DNA from: Rhizophagus irregularis
Taxonomy: Eukaryota > Glomeromycota > Glomeromycetes > Glomerales > Glomeraceae
Direction of reading: 5' to 3'
Assembly (NCBI RefSeq): GCF_026210795.1
Contig: NC_089432.1
Coordinates: forward strand, 4,154,001-4,218,000
Length of the DNA: 64,000 nucleotides
Part shown: piece after piece, positions 11,030 to 23,114 of the stretch
How positions within the stretch are numbered: the first letter of the stretch is position 1
Layout: every line of letters starts with the position of its first letter
Made by a program: the position numbers and the translations under genes
Notes under the pieces: generated by a model
Seen by the model: the letters and a program-made list of their open reading frames with translations, nothing else
Told to the model about the DNA's origin: nothing
Databases searched by the model: none

Positions 11030-13434
11030 TCAAATAAAATATTCACCATCATTTTCACAAGAATGAATATTTAATTCTTCAATATTTCGCTTAATTCTAA
11101 GTGAGGTGAGTCTACTACTAATATAAAATTGTATTTTATTGAAGACTTTCATTGTTGGATTTAAATTATAATTAACAATATTTTTAATTTTAAATTACCT
11201 TTTAATATCTATGTCTAATTCTAATTCTTTTGAAATGTAATCTATAAAAAAAAGAATTTTAAAATCATCTACCCAAAGATTACTTTTATTAAAATAGCGC
11301 AGTACATACCATTTGATGAAAAACTGATGGATGAACATTTAGTAAATATAGATGAACATTTAGAAATGTAAGAGTTTAATAATCTACTTGTATAAATAGC
11401 TTTTGGATGAGATTTTTCATTAAACTTGGGAAGCTTCGTTGAATATATTAACCCTTCTCTTTTTAGTTCAGCTTGGTAAAATTGATTAGCGTCTAAAATT
11501 TGTATATACCATGACTTATAAGTATCCCAAATTTTACTTATAGAAGGTCTTTTTTTTGGATCAGAATCCCAACAACTTTTCATTAAATTAGCATAACATT
11601 CTGGTGTATCTTCTGTAATTTCAGGTCGTACACCATCAATAATATTATAAATAAGTCTATGATCATGTTCAACATTAGCAAAAGGCTTACAACCTGTTGT
11701 AAGTTCCCACATAATCATACCCAAACTATAAATATCGGATTCTTTAGAAAATGCTGATCCTTTAAATATTTCTGGTGCAATATAAGGTATTACTCCATAT
11801 ATTTCATCATCCGATGAGGTATCATTTGCTGATCGTGATAATCCTAGATCTCCTATTTTATAAAAAGTGCGCGTAACATAATCATCATTGAAATTACTTA
11901 CCAATATATTTCCACTATGAAAATCTCGATGTATGAAATTTGAATCATGGACAGCCATAAGTCTAAAATAAGATTATTAAATTAGTATTACAAAGTAATC
12001 ATTATCAATATATTTAAAATATAAATACCCTGATGAAATATCATATAAAATTGATAACTTTTGACTCCAATCAATTTTTGTAAATTTCTTTTGTAAATAT
12101 TTATGTAAATCTCCTTCCGATGCATATTGCATAACTAATATATAATCATCCAATTTGGGACCTTTTGTAAAACCAAAAGTTTCAATAATCTTTGAATTTA
12201 AGTAATAACATCGATGATTCGACTCCAACTATAAATTCGAGATTAAAATTAAAATATTTTGCAAACATCAAATAAAAAATACGAATTTTTAAGTATTTAC
12301 CTCTTTCAAAAAATATTTTTTAGCATATTGAAGATTTTTGAATCTTTTTAAAATGACAATTTCTCTCTTCCAATGTTTCAATTGTAAACTATATATCCAG
12401 TAACAGGTTGCTTGATATATGACGCTAAATCCTCCTTCTGCTATTTTTTTTACATTTTTAAATTTAGAATATGGTATATATCTCATTAATTTTCCTAACT
12501 TTCCTTTAATTTTATCACGTAAAGAATTATTATATATCTCGGATGGAATGAAATACTTAACATTTTTTAAATCGTTAGCGAATTTATCTATGTTCAATTG
12601 ATTCAAAAAATCATGTCTTATATTAATAAGAAAATCATCTATAACGCTATCTCCACTATTAATACTAATAATTTTTGTTCTATCAAAAATAATAGTTGAT
12701 ACTCTTTTGCATTTTATACATTGCGATTGATTTGTAATTCCAAAAATAATATTTGTTGTTAAACAATATCTACATCCAATAAAAAATATTAAACAATTAT
12801 CACAAAACTTTTGACAGTTTGATATAAATAATAATTTATTATCACAATAACAAGTACTTGTATATTCCCAAAATGGTAAATAAATAATTGAAATAAACTT
12901 TTTAGTTAAGGTTGATTCTACACATCCAGAAGAGATTAAATAACAATTTGAACATAATTTAAATTCTCTCATAATATAATAATCTGTTCCTTGATATAAT
13001 AATTTTCCACATAGTTTACAATATCTTTCACTTTCAATCACGTTTTCGCAAATGTACAGATTACTTTTCATATTCGAATTATTGCCAATAAATACTTGTT
13101 TAAAATAAAATACTATCAAGCAATTTCTACAGCATTCTTGAATATTTTGTGGTATTTTTGTTCTACTTATTTCGTGTTCATTACATTCCAAATCCTTTGT
13201 GAATAAATATACGTCCAAGTATAGATTATTATCAGTTATATTAGTTAAATAACTCAATAAACATTTTTTGCAGTATTTTTGGTTACAAAAAATCGCCGTT
13301 GTGTATTCTTCTCCACAATGAATACAATAATTATCTTCCCAGTTAAAAGAAATAAAAAAAATCGGTACGGGACTAGATTTTAATTTGGGTGTTGGATCAA
13401 AAGAATTTTCATCATTTAATTTTACAAGTTCCAT
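11030..13434 (-). CDS. Protein kinase with Cys-rich N-terminus, no Sel1 repeats
   Basis: Reconstructed exons on the minus strand: 13434-12301, 12228-12029, 11962-11310, 11241-11199 and 11117-11030, giving about 705 residues. The N-terminal 300 residues carry many CxxC pairs (CIHCG, CKKC, CKLCG, CSNC, CIKC) suggestive of zinc-ribbon folds. The kinase domain begins near residue 335 and shows AEGGFSVIY, catalytic HRDFHSGN, GDLGLSRS in place of DFG, and a standard PYIAPE. The C-terminus after the kinase (YISKELELDIDI, RNIEELNIHSCEND) spans two short exons and looks like the tail usual for AM-fungal kinases (from memory). The last acceptor is a triple TAGTAGTAG, so one or two residues may be optional. 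A further coding-like stretch at about 10885-10950 may be a relic tail exon. It converges with the kinase gene ending at 10408. Confidence 0.8.
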
Positions 13435-13974
13435 TTTATAATATTACAGTATAAGTAAGTATAGAAAATTCAACTTATTTATAGTTTTTCAAATTCTTAT
13501 TTAATGAACCGTTGAATAGGATGTATAGGATGTATAATTTTCTGTCGGCGAATTCGCCCTAGTACTACGGAAAATTCGGTTTTTATTATCGAAGGACAAA
13601 AATGCATATAATGTGACATTGATCTGCATGTCTCACGTTGAAAAGAACAAAGACTAAAGTGTTTGATTTCACAACATTTTCAAACCAATCCAAATCATAT
13701 AAATGTTTATAATTTTTTGGCTTTTGTGTTTAATAATGTTAGAATTTGAAAAAAAGAAAATTTTTATGCAAGTAAATTACCAAATATTACATTCTAAATA
13801 TTGCGTAAAATACTATATATATGTATATATTGTTGACGGTAAAAATATAAAAAATTGAAAAGAATAAACCGAATTTTTATTATATTAAAAGTACTTCGAC
13901 CTCACTACAAATGCACTTATGCTCCACCAGTAAAAAAAAAATATTGCACATAACGCCATGCCGTTCCACACCAA
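13435..13974. other. Intergenic, no gene seen
   Basis: AT-rich spacer upstream of the minus-strand kinase. It holds two inverted AATTCGGTTTTTATTAT-like stretches (about 13569-13586 and 13867-13882), perhaps ends of a decayed small element. No open frame is supported. Confidence 0.4.
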
Positions 13975-14655
13975 CTAATGATGATAATTTAAGAGGAATT
14001 TTTTTAACAAAATTTGAAATTCTTTACTAAATTTAGTTACAGAGAAAGGTTTAACATTTGTTGCTATTAAATTAATACAAACCACAATAAATACTCTAAA
14101 AGTTTTGTCCTCATACGAATAATGCAATTGAAGTGATAACAAATAATGCAACATATACGATCGATACAACATTGTTATTACGAAATACATCTCATCACCA
14201 TTTTCAACAAATTATTTTTTCACACGATTAAAATAACGTGTTTAAATATTGAAGTTTTACCGGTGGAATTGGAATAGATATCTTTGGAAGAATTTGAAGA
14301 TTTATTGAAATCTTGTTCAAAACTAAAAAAATTATCATTCATGTCACAAAATCATTTGATAATATTTTAGCAAAAAAAATTTTACATTTTAATAGCTATA
14401 AAGTCATCATTGATCATCCCTCCTTTTAATTAGATATTCATTTAACTTGAGAATAAATTTTCTAATTTTGAACTATAATTTATGGAAAGAAATGAGAAGA
14501 AAACCTTTGGAATTTATTTCATAAAATAACATTTATTACATTTAAAATTAAATCAAATTATATTTTAACAAAATAAATGTAAACTTTGTAATGATACTTT
14601 TGTAAGATTAGAATATTCTTATTTTTTCAATTCTTCTAAAAGAAACTCATAAAAA
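13975..14655 (+). pseudogene. Decayed F-box/LRR-like gene, C-terminal half
   Basis: By eye this aligns in plus orientation with the last 250 or so codons of the intact F-box gene. Recognisable pieces are SLEEFEDLLKSCSKLKK-like codons at about 14286-14330, the LELENF-like stretch near 14450, and the KCKLCNDIF-like region near 14580. Stops and indels occur in every frame and about 60 bp corresponding to residues near 395 are missing. It precedes the kinase-Sel1 gene at 16927 in the same orientation, with a retroelement inserted between them. Confidence 0.75.
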
Positions 14656-14689
14656 GACTTTTGAGAGAGGCTCTTTCGGTTTAGGTATT

Positions 14690-16033
14690 AATAAACAGTG
14701 GATCAGATTGTATACGAAGAGAATGAGAATGAGCTTTTTAAAAAACTGAATAAAAACGACGTTATTGCATATAAAAAGATCCTTAAAATATCAAAAAAAT
14801 TGGAAAATCATAGCATATTTTATCGATCAAAATTTTATGAAAGCAGCAGTGGAGAAGTCACTAAAAGAAAACGATATAAATAAAGTATGAAAAGTGAGAA
14901 ATCGTGAGGATATTTTTAGTGGTAAAACAGAAGAGAGTAAGGAGATGTTGAAAACGAAGAAGAACGTTCATAACAACAGGAACCAAAAGGAAGTTTCAAT
15001 ACATTCATCACCTAAAACTCCACCAAATAGAGTCTATACGGGGTTAGATAAGGTTGAAAATAAAATAAGGGAACGGAATCCTATGGAGTTGCCGGTAGAG
15101 AAAGTAGCGAAGGTGATTGATAAATTTAGAAAAGGAATAGAGAAGGAGAATGACAAAGAATTACAAAAATCACAAATAGAATTAAAAAAGAGATAACGTT
15201 TCACTAAAAAAAGTAATTGATATAATAAATGAGTATCGAGAAGGAAAAATCGAAGATATAGATTTTGCGTATACTCAATATGATTTTCCAACTACAAAAG
15301 AACATACGGCAAAATTGGATATCAAAATACAACATCCAATGAAAAAATTTGGTACGAAATTTTGGTTGAACTATTAGTAAGGTGGCCATGGAGAATAAGA
15401 TTAAAGAAGAAGTTTTGTGTGGATGGGTTCATAATAACGATAAAAAATTTGAAATTGGCGAAGAAATTATTCGTACAGCGGAACAAAGTGATTTAGTTAA
15501 AAAATTCATAATCCCCAACGAAAAATTTAAAGGTTTAAAATAAGGAAGAAGAACCGACGAACGCGAACGATAAACGCTTCAAAAATAGCCCTCCGGCCAA
15601 AAAATGTCAAAAGCGTTGGAGGGTGGAAGGTGAACAGGATAAGACTGACAATTAGATTGGAATATAGTTTGGATTTTTGGATTTCGGCTGGGTCAAATTG
15701 GCTATTTTTGAATTTCTGGACATCGTTTATTTTTCAATTGTGTATTAGTTTGTTATTAGGTTTACTCTTTAAATTCGTAGACAATTACAACGGCTTAAGT
15801 CACGTGATTTAACGAAAAAAAATATTTCCAGATGTAGTTAGTTACTATTTTACTTTATTTTTTTTTCATTATAGTTAATACATAGCAGTAATATGGATCT
15901 CATAGTTATTATAACGGAGTTAGTTATAGCGTATGGGCCGTATGGTGGAGTATTTGGTACACCTACAGATTACGGCTATGTATTTTTTTTTATTATGTAT
16001 AAACTTTTTGGTTGACTAACACAAAAAAAAAAA
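14690..16033 (+). mobile_element. Degenerate ORF1-like retroelement copy
   Basis: Broken frames at 14698-14880, 14894-15196 and on to about 15640 give Lys/Glu-rich protein pieces. The segment with SPKTPPNRVYTGLDKVE corresponds to STPSTPSTRIYVELEKIA in the retroelement at 47.5-50.3 kb, and GEEIIRTAEQSDLVK to GRKIISLAEQSEILQ. Downstream the motif aagtcacgtgattt (about 15796) is shared with that element's 3' region. A short A run at about 16022-16033 may be the tail. The protein resembles the basic ORF1/RNA-binding products of LINE-type elements. No reverse transcriptase is present. Boundaries are approximate. Confidence 0.6.
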
Positions 16034-16189
16034 CTACAAGGGATCATAAAGAACTATTTATATAGGTATTTCATCATATCACAAATACAAATTAATTTTT
16101 TTTGTAAACGCAAACTGTCGCATCGTAGGGATCATTTATTCAATTTTTTTCAAATAACGTCAGCATTGTTATCTTTCCTGAAAATTATA

Positions 16190-16280
16190 TATTATTGGTT
16201 GATTAAACTAAATAATAGTCTATAGCGGCACGTCGTGCCACATTAGACTATTATATAGTTTAAATCGTCCAATAATAATA
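16190..16280. repeat. Hairpin-forming inverted repeat (about 90 bp)
   Basis: The arm attattggttgattaaac...aatagtct (left) is repeated inverted as agactattatatagtttaaatcgtccaataat (right), around a centre ggcacgtcgtgcc near 16226-16240. The whole stretch is close to a single long palindrome. A small foldback MITE is the likely origin; the target duplication is uncertain. Confidence 0.65.
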
Positions 16281-16727
16281 TTATCGGTTTGGCGGGACCG
16301 TTCATGCAATTTTTATAATAAAATTCCGTTACTATCCAATAATTTTATTATTATGCTAATACTGTACATAGTAATATGAAATAACCGACCTAAATAACAA
16401 TTATGTAAAATCTGCATGAATTTATGAGGATAACTGATAATTTTGTTTTTTTCCAAACAAAACTTTATTAATAACATAATGATCGCAGAAACTGCGCATC
16501 ATGTTCCAGACGACGTGCATCTGCTAATAAAGTATCTATCTACTAAAAACAAAAACAAAAACAAAACATACAAAGAACACTACAACTAATCGCAACATCA
16601 AAAGAAAAAAGAAATTTAACACTAACTATTTATACGCCTGATTTAACAATTTTTTTAAATTCTTAAATTATTTTTACAATACGACATTTGATAATATTTA
16701 TACGGATTTTTTTTCGAAATTTCATGA

Positions 16728-16815
16728 TGACGTCATTAAATAAATTGCGTACTTCGGTACTACTGCGGCATCATGATCAGCTTTTTTGTTTGGTAAATAC
16801 TAAATCATTTGTACG
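16728..16815 (+). promoter_or_regulatory. Shortened copy of the conserved TGACGTCA promoter block
   Basis: TGACGTCA lies at 16728-16735. It is followed by ttgcgtacttcggtac, a diverged ctgcggcat piece, and ttgtttggtaaatactaaat, in which about 11 bases present in the paralogues (gcaggtaatac) are missing. A gtacgactga box follows. The block ends about 110 bp before the kinase start at 16927. Confidence 0.6.
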
Positions 16816-16926
16816 ACTGAAAAAAGTATATAAAATGGGATACACAATAAAACTCTAATAATTTTTTTACTTATTATTTTTTTTTTATTCAATACGTTTG
16901 ATAACGTTCATCAATAATATCACAAA

Positions 16927-19178
16927 ATGCAAGATACCGAGTATACAAATGAATGGGTAAATTGGATCGAGGAAGCTGTCGATAAGGAATATTTTAAATT
17001 TTATGAATACAATAAATTTAATAATATTCAACATATCGGTACCGGAAGTTTTGGAAAAGTATTTCGCGCAAATTGGAAAAATTCAGAAAAACAATTTGCT
17101 TTAAAATCTTTTTTTAGTCTTGATAACATCATTGTGAAAGAAATCGTTCGTGAGGTAATTTAATATAAAATAATTTTTTTCATTTATGATTTTATTTAAT
17201 ATGCTTATTTTAAATTTTTAAAATTTGAATTTTATTTTAGTTGAAAATTCAACGTGAAGTTAATTTTCATGATAACATTATTCGATGCTATGGGATAACA
17301 AAACTTGAGTCAGGTATTATTGACCGAAGTTATCTTAATAAATATAATATTTAAAATTCAAAGTAATGCATTTTAATGATTTTTTTTATTTTTATTCATT
17401 AGATAATCATAATAATTATTGGTTAGTAATGGAGTACGCCGACGGTGGTAGTCTTCGATGTTATTTGGAGAAAAACTTTAACAAACTTACTTGGGACGAT
17501 AAATATAACATGGCATACCAGTTATCTTGCGCTGTATCATGCTTGCATAACGAAGGGATAGTGCATCGTGATTTGGTAATTTATTTAACATTATTCGATT
17601 ATTAATAATATTATACCTGTATTGATTATCTGAATATACATTTGATAGCATTCCTGTAATATACTTATACGTAATAACATAATCAAATTAGCTGATTTTG
17701 GATTATCCAAAAGAATTGGAGCATCATCAAATTTTCAATCTAAATTATTTGGGATGGTTCCTTACGTCGACCCAAAAAGTATTAGTAGCCGAAGAAATAC
17801 TAATAACCAATCAACACAAATGTATTCATTAAATGAAAAAAGTGATATTTATAGTTTAGGCGTATTACTATGGGAGATATCCAGCGGGCATCCTCCTTTT
17901 TATGCTGAAGGTGAACAATATGACATTGGTTTAGCTTTGGATATTTCACAAGGTCATAGAGAAACTGTTGTTCCTGATACTCCTGATGAATATGTTAAAA
18001 TTTATACCAGTGAGTAATAATTTTATATTTTAAAATTTTTATAATTTGAATATTATTAATGCTAAATTATATTTGCTTTTAGAATGTTGGGATGGGGAAC
18101 CAGATAATCGTCCAACTATATATCAAGTAGTTGATTGGCTAAATGCCATAATTACAAAAACAGATGTAATAATAGAAAATCATCAAATGTCAAATGAACA
18201 AGAATTTAATGAAGATTTAACTCAACTTATTCAAAATTTTGATAAAATAAACATAAAAGAAATTGATCCTATGGTAATATTAAGTAAACAAGAAAAGTTT
18301 CCTTATAACATTATAGTTGATGAAATAAATGATTTAATTTATAAATTAAATAATGAATGGAAATCAGCTAGGCAGGAAATTATTGAATATTTTAATGATC
18401 ATAACATAGATTCACAAGAATTTTATAGTTGGTTATTAGATAATCAAAATAGTTCTAATTCTATTTTTATTCTTGGATATTTTAATTATTATGGAATTAT
18501 AATAAATGAAAATAATGATAAAGCATTTAATTTATTTATTATTGCATCAGGAAAAAATCATATATTAGCAGAATATTTTGTTAATGAATGTTATTTGTTT
18601 TTGAACTAGAAAAATGAAAAATTAGCCTTTGAATATTATGGAAAAGTGGCCATTAAAAATTTATCAAATGGACAATTGTATATTGGTTATTGCTATACAA
18701 ATGGAATAGGTGTTGAAAAAGATTTAAAAAAGGCTTTTTATTGGTGTGAATAGTTGCAAATAACGGAAATATAGTGGCAATATATAATCTTGGTAATTGT
18801 TATAGAAATGGAAATGGTGTTGAAAAAGATTATAATAAAGCTTTTGAATTGGATAAGCAATTAGCTGAAGGAGGATATTCAGGAGGATCGGAATAGTGAT
18901 ACTAGGATATTGTTATAATAATGGTATTGGAATTAAAATTGATAATCAAAAAGCATTTAAATATCAAAATGCTGCAAATTTAGGAGATGATGTCGCACAA
19001 AATAATCTTGCTTTAATGTATGAAAAGGGAGATGGAATTGCAAAAGATATAAATGAAGCAATTTATTGGTATGAAAATTATCAAGAAAACCATTTTTTTA
19101 AATAATGAATCTACCAAACAAGGATATGAATCTGCAAAGAATAGTTTAGATGAGCTTCAAAAAAAAGTCAATAATTAA
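16927..19178 (+). pseudogene. Kinase-Sel1 gene with intact kinase exons but broken Sel1 region
   Basis: Exons 16927-17154, 17241-17313, 17403-17575 and 17649-18009 join cleanly to exon 5 at 18083. The kinase part is complete: GTGSFGKV, FALKSF, HRDLHSCN, ADFGLSK and PYVDPK. In exon 5 a TAG at 18607-18609 ends the frame after 453 residues, just after the first Sel1 repeat. The ancestral Sel1 region continues to a stop at 19178. It contains further lesions: a lost base near 18750, a small insertion near 18887, and an insertion of about 30 bp near 19070. Compared with the 32.5 kb paralogue, several indels are needed to restore the frame. It could still yield a Sel1-poor kinase. Promoter boxes are kept. 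Confidence 0.8.
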
Positions 19179-19315
19179 CAGTAATTTTTCTTTAATTATT
19201 AAGAATATTTATTTACAGTGTTTATTTTTCTAAAATTTCCTAAATAGTAAATATATTGCTTTAAAAATTATAAATAAATAAATTGTTATAATCAGTTTTA
19301 TATAATTTTCTTTTA

Positions 19316-19542
19316 GGCCACTCCAACAAATAGTTTCATTTGACATCACATGGCAGTGATGGCATAAGAAAATTTGTGGGAGATCATAATAAATTTTAAA
19401 CAATACAAAAAATTTTAAACAATCATTTGTCTAATAAAGCTAATTGACCAATAATATTTAATACAAAGTGTTCGTTTAAATACAATTTTTTGGCAAAAAT
19501 GTGGGGGATTGATGCTAAATGAAACTATTTATCGGAGCGGCC
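19316..19542. mobile_element. PIF/Harbinger-like MITE (227 bp)
   Basis: The left end GGCCACTCCAACAAATAG with following tttcattt is inverted at the right end (aaatgaaactatttatcggagcggcc). The trinucleotide TTA flanks both sides (19313-19315 and 19543-19545). TTA duplications with GGCC-starting inverted repeats are typical of PIF/Harbinger elements. In the 34.8 kb and 57.6 kb copies the flank runs from ttcttttat straight into a cttaaacatatttta-like stretch, which supports the insertion. No coding capacity. Confidence 0.75.
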
Positions 19543-20079
19543 TTATTCTTAAGCATATTTTGTTTATGCTATAATATTTTTCATTTCAATTAAGAATATA
19601 TATATGTAACATCCTGTTACAGTGTTACATGTCTTATTTGTAACGTTCTCTAAAACAAAATGACAAGAAAAGTTTATGATAATATATCAATATATAATTT
19701 TAAAAAATAATGTAATAAATGTATTTTTGCCTTCTCTGCAAATTTCCTCAGATGACAAAGGTGGTTTTAAATGTCATTTTTGATTTATTTTACAAAAAAC
19801 ATTTTTTTTATCAAGTGACCTGCAAAAAAATTTCAAATTGAGTAACCTTATGTAAGTTAATTTTTGCCGGGAGCAAAATTTCCTTTTTGGATTGTGTAGC
19901 CATTTCAAGATGTTACAGATAAAATATGTAACAAGTGTCACATGCAATTTAAAAGTATAAAAATTTATTTTAAGAACCTTCCATGATGAATAAGGTGTGA
20001 CAAATTGGATTTTAATAACAAAAAATTTTCAAATCCCCAAAAATGAAGACCGTTGGGTGTGATACGTTGTGATAAATAA

Positions 20080-20127
20080 ACCTAACCCCTAATCTAACCT
20101 AACCCAACCCTAATCCTAACCCCTAAC
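20080..20127. repeat. Interstitial telomere-like tract
   Basis: A run of variants of CCTAA/CCCTAA (cctaacccctaat, ctaacctaaccc, aaccctaatcc, taacccctaac) stands alone in AT-rich DNA. It is degenerate rather than a clean hexamer array. TTAGGG is the common fungal telomere unit; here it is internal, perhaps from break repair or as part of a decayed element. Confidence 0.55.
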
Positions 20128-20159
20128 TTTAATAATATTAGGGGGAAAGAAGGTTAGAC

Positions 20160-22045
20160 GTAGTTAGTTTCATATTTTAATGCTTGTATTTTTTTCTATT
20201 TTTAAAAAATAATTTATCATTATAGAAAAAACTCAATTGTAAAGAATAATAAATAAAAGAAATGTAAATCTTAAAGTTAAAATAAAAGAAGTTGCCTAGT
20301 CAGTTTTTTTATATTTTGTACAAAATGATTTTGATAAAAATAATTTTAGCTTTTTCTAACTTTTTACCATAAAAAAAAAGAGTTAATTAATTAATTAATT
20401 AATTAATTAAAAGTTTTAATTTTAATTGCAATTATTCTTAATATTAATAATTATGAACTGAAAATTGATAATAACATTTCATTTCATTATTTACATTTTA
20501 ATATTTAATCATTCAAAAGTAAAGAATTTAATTTTTCATAATATTAGAATTCCATATCCAATTTAAATAAAGATTCCATGAAATCTTATATATTAGCTAA
20601 TTAGTTTTATAATATTCATTTAAATAATTATCCATTTATTGATGGATATTTTTTTTAATTTATCATTTGTATAGATGATTTTAAATTAAATTTTAGTTAC
20701 AAACTAAAACAATTATTAAGAAGTCATATTATTCTTAAATATTATCATGGTGGAAGGATTGAAATAAAAAGAAATATATATTCATAATATTAGCTGTTAG
20801 TTACATCGCACAATATGAATAAGTCGCTCAGTTTTCTTGTTTTCAATTTTTTTACCTCCAAAAAAGAAAATCAATAGGTACATCAAAAAATGTATTGTAT
20901 TATTAGAAATACATATTTTCAGAAATAAACTAAAGAATTTTATATTCATGTATATTTTATACTAATGGAAATATCTGTTAATAAATGATATGTTTATTCA
21001 AGAAATTAAAATGTTTTAACAAGAAATTAAATTTCTTTATTATTAAAAACTTTAATAGGATCTTTTATTATTATGAAAACAACCATTTTTAATTTTATTT
21101 TATATACTCAACTAATTTCTTCAAGAATAATAATAAATTAGTCAAAAGTGAATTTATTGATATATATTAATTATTAATAAAATTATTTAAAATGGCTATG
21201 GTTATTTTTTATGAAAAGACTGGAGTGCCGTAATAGGAGTTACAAGAGAAAAATGTTCAACATTATATATATAAAAAAAAAAATTATTTTAACGTTAAAG
21301 AAATTTGTGAAAGATCAAAAATGTGGAATAGAAGAAACATTACTAAATGTTTCGTTAAGGAAATTGTAGGGAGAGAGGGAAGGATAAAGGGAGTGAAAAG
21401 GAAAAGGGGAAAGGACAAAGGAAAGGGAAAGAAAGAAAAAAGGTTGAACTGAAAAAGGTTGAACTGTGGCTGCAAAATAGTATATCACATTATAAACGTG
21501 ATATATTTTTTAGTTCAGGTAAATTTTCAAAATTATAAACTCTACTACTAATATTCCAATTACTAGAACTTGTACTGAAATTTCCAAAAAAATGAACTAT
21601 CACTAGCCGGAGTAGCGTCATATTCAGGTGGCGCTGCTAAAGTGACGGGAACAAAAATAGTTAATAATAGAAGGAAAATATTGAATTTCATTTTTGTTAA
21701 TGTATTAAATATTGATTTTAATTGTGTACTGTATAGTCAGTAAAATCTAAAATAAAATAGCGAGATTGAACGTTATAAAATAATGATAATATAATTATTC
21801 CCTTTTTTACACGTTGCAAATGGAATTGCTCATGGTACGCCTGAGATTTAATTAATGTTTATATTATTAATATTATTAAGTCCAGAGAAATAAAGTAAGG
21901 GAAATTATCCCAGTTTAATTATTTGATGTAAGGTTTATTTAACGTATAACCATTAAACTTAGAAGGTAGTAAACATTAACAGGGCGGACATCACCATATT
22001 ATCACGATATTGCCGATCATTTTGCGATCATTTGTCCAATATTAT
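20160..22045. other. Intergenic; duplicated 3' flank plus purine-rich tract
   Basis: About 20160-21130 is similar in order to the downstream flanks of other kinase-Sel1 copies (compare 25800-26050, 46490-46690 and 57660-58030). A TTAA microsatellite lies at 20382-20410. A strongly strand-asymmetric GA-rich tract spans about 21356-21450; the open frame on its opposite strand is low-complexity and not called. I see no gene. Confidence 0.5.
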
Positions 22046-22586
22046 TAGGGTTGGATTAGTCCGGTCCTTAAAATTTTTAAATTATCTTATTTATAATAGA
22101 AGTATTGTTGGGTTGGATCAACGAGATAATGAAATGCAGGTCGCACTAAAAATTATGACATTAATTTATTATTTATTACCAGTTACCTTTGTTGTCATTA
22201 TAAACTAAGTATGACCCAAATATATAAAATCAATACTAGATATAATTTTAAAACTATCAAAAATATGAAAAAAAAAAATTGCAACAGGAATAAAAATAAA
22301 TTATCAAATTGATACTGATCATGTAACACAAAATAATTGCATATAGTACTTTAACATTTTAAAGCATCAATGAGGAATCAAATGATATTGATATTACAAA
22401 AATACCAACATATGAAAAATTTGATATTTCGAAATGAAAACTTTATTAATAATTTATAATTTAATATTTTTATATTAAATGATAAATTTTATATAATCGG
22501 TCCCGGTCCGGTCCGGTCCTCAAATCTCAGACCGAAGACCGTGAAGACCAGTCCCAAGACCGATACAAGACCGGTATCCAACCCTA
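22046..22586. mobile_element. hAT-like MITE C (541 bp)
   Basis: The left end tagggttggattagtccggt (22046-22065) is inverted at the right end (accggtatccaaccctaa up to 22586), with a CCGGT-rich subterminal region on both sides. The flanking 8-bp direct repeats are AATATTAT at 22038-22045 and 22587-22594. The interior is AT-rich and noncoding. It has the same target length as MITEs A and B and similar TAGGG-type termini. Confidence 0.8.
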
Positions 22587-22764
22587 AATATTATCACATA
22601 AAAAAATACTGTTGAATTAGTTTTTTCACAAATTCTACATAATAATGTATAAAATTTCGATTTTATTATTTATTGTTAATAAATTAGTTCTTAAAATAAT
22701 CTATAAAGATTTTGTCAAATATCAGACATATAATTATTATGACCAACCATTACATCAAATTCAC

Positions 22765-23010
22765 TGAGAAAACCCTTCAGAGTTTTTTTCAAAAAGTAAT
22801 ATTTATTACATTTATATTAAATCAAATTATATTTTCAAATATTCTGAACAATATAGTAAATGTAAACTTTCTTATGATAACTTAGAATATTCTTATTTTC
22901 ATCTTATAACAACCCATTTTAAAAAGATTTCAATTATGTTGTTGGAATTGATTGTGGTAGAGATTATTTATTCAATTTTATTTAACATTATAACAAATAA
23001 AAAATTTGAG
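22765..23010 (+). pseudogene. F-box gene remnant, extreme C-terminus
   Basis: By eye this is alignable with the last 80 or so codons of the intact F-box gene: the stretch around KPLEFFSKNNIYYIYIKSN, the SYFHLITTHFKK codons near 22900, and the CCWNDCG-like codons near 22940-22965, then the same 3' flank (aacaaataaaaaatttga). Stops and frameshifts abound. It lies directly upstream of the promoter block of the kinase gene at 23351. Confidence 0.75.
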
Positions 23011-23114
23011 AAAGAATTTGTATATCTTCTAGTAATACTTTGAAAATAATTATGTGGTTTAATATCTTTAATATATTCAATATTGTTGTCATAATTGTAG
23101 TAATTTTTTCTTGA

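Noticed and set aside
21284-21475. Minus-strand frame of 63 codons rich in Phe/Leu/Pro
   Set aside because: It is the complement of a GA-rich tract; composition alone keeps it open.
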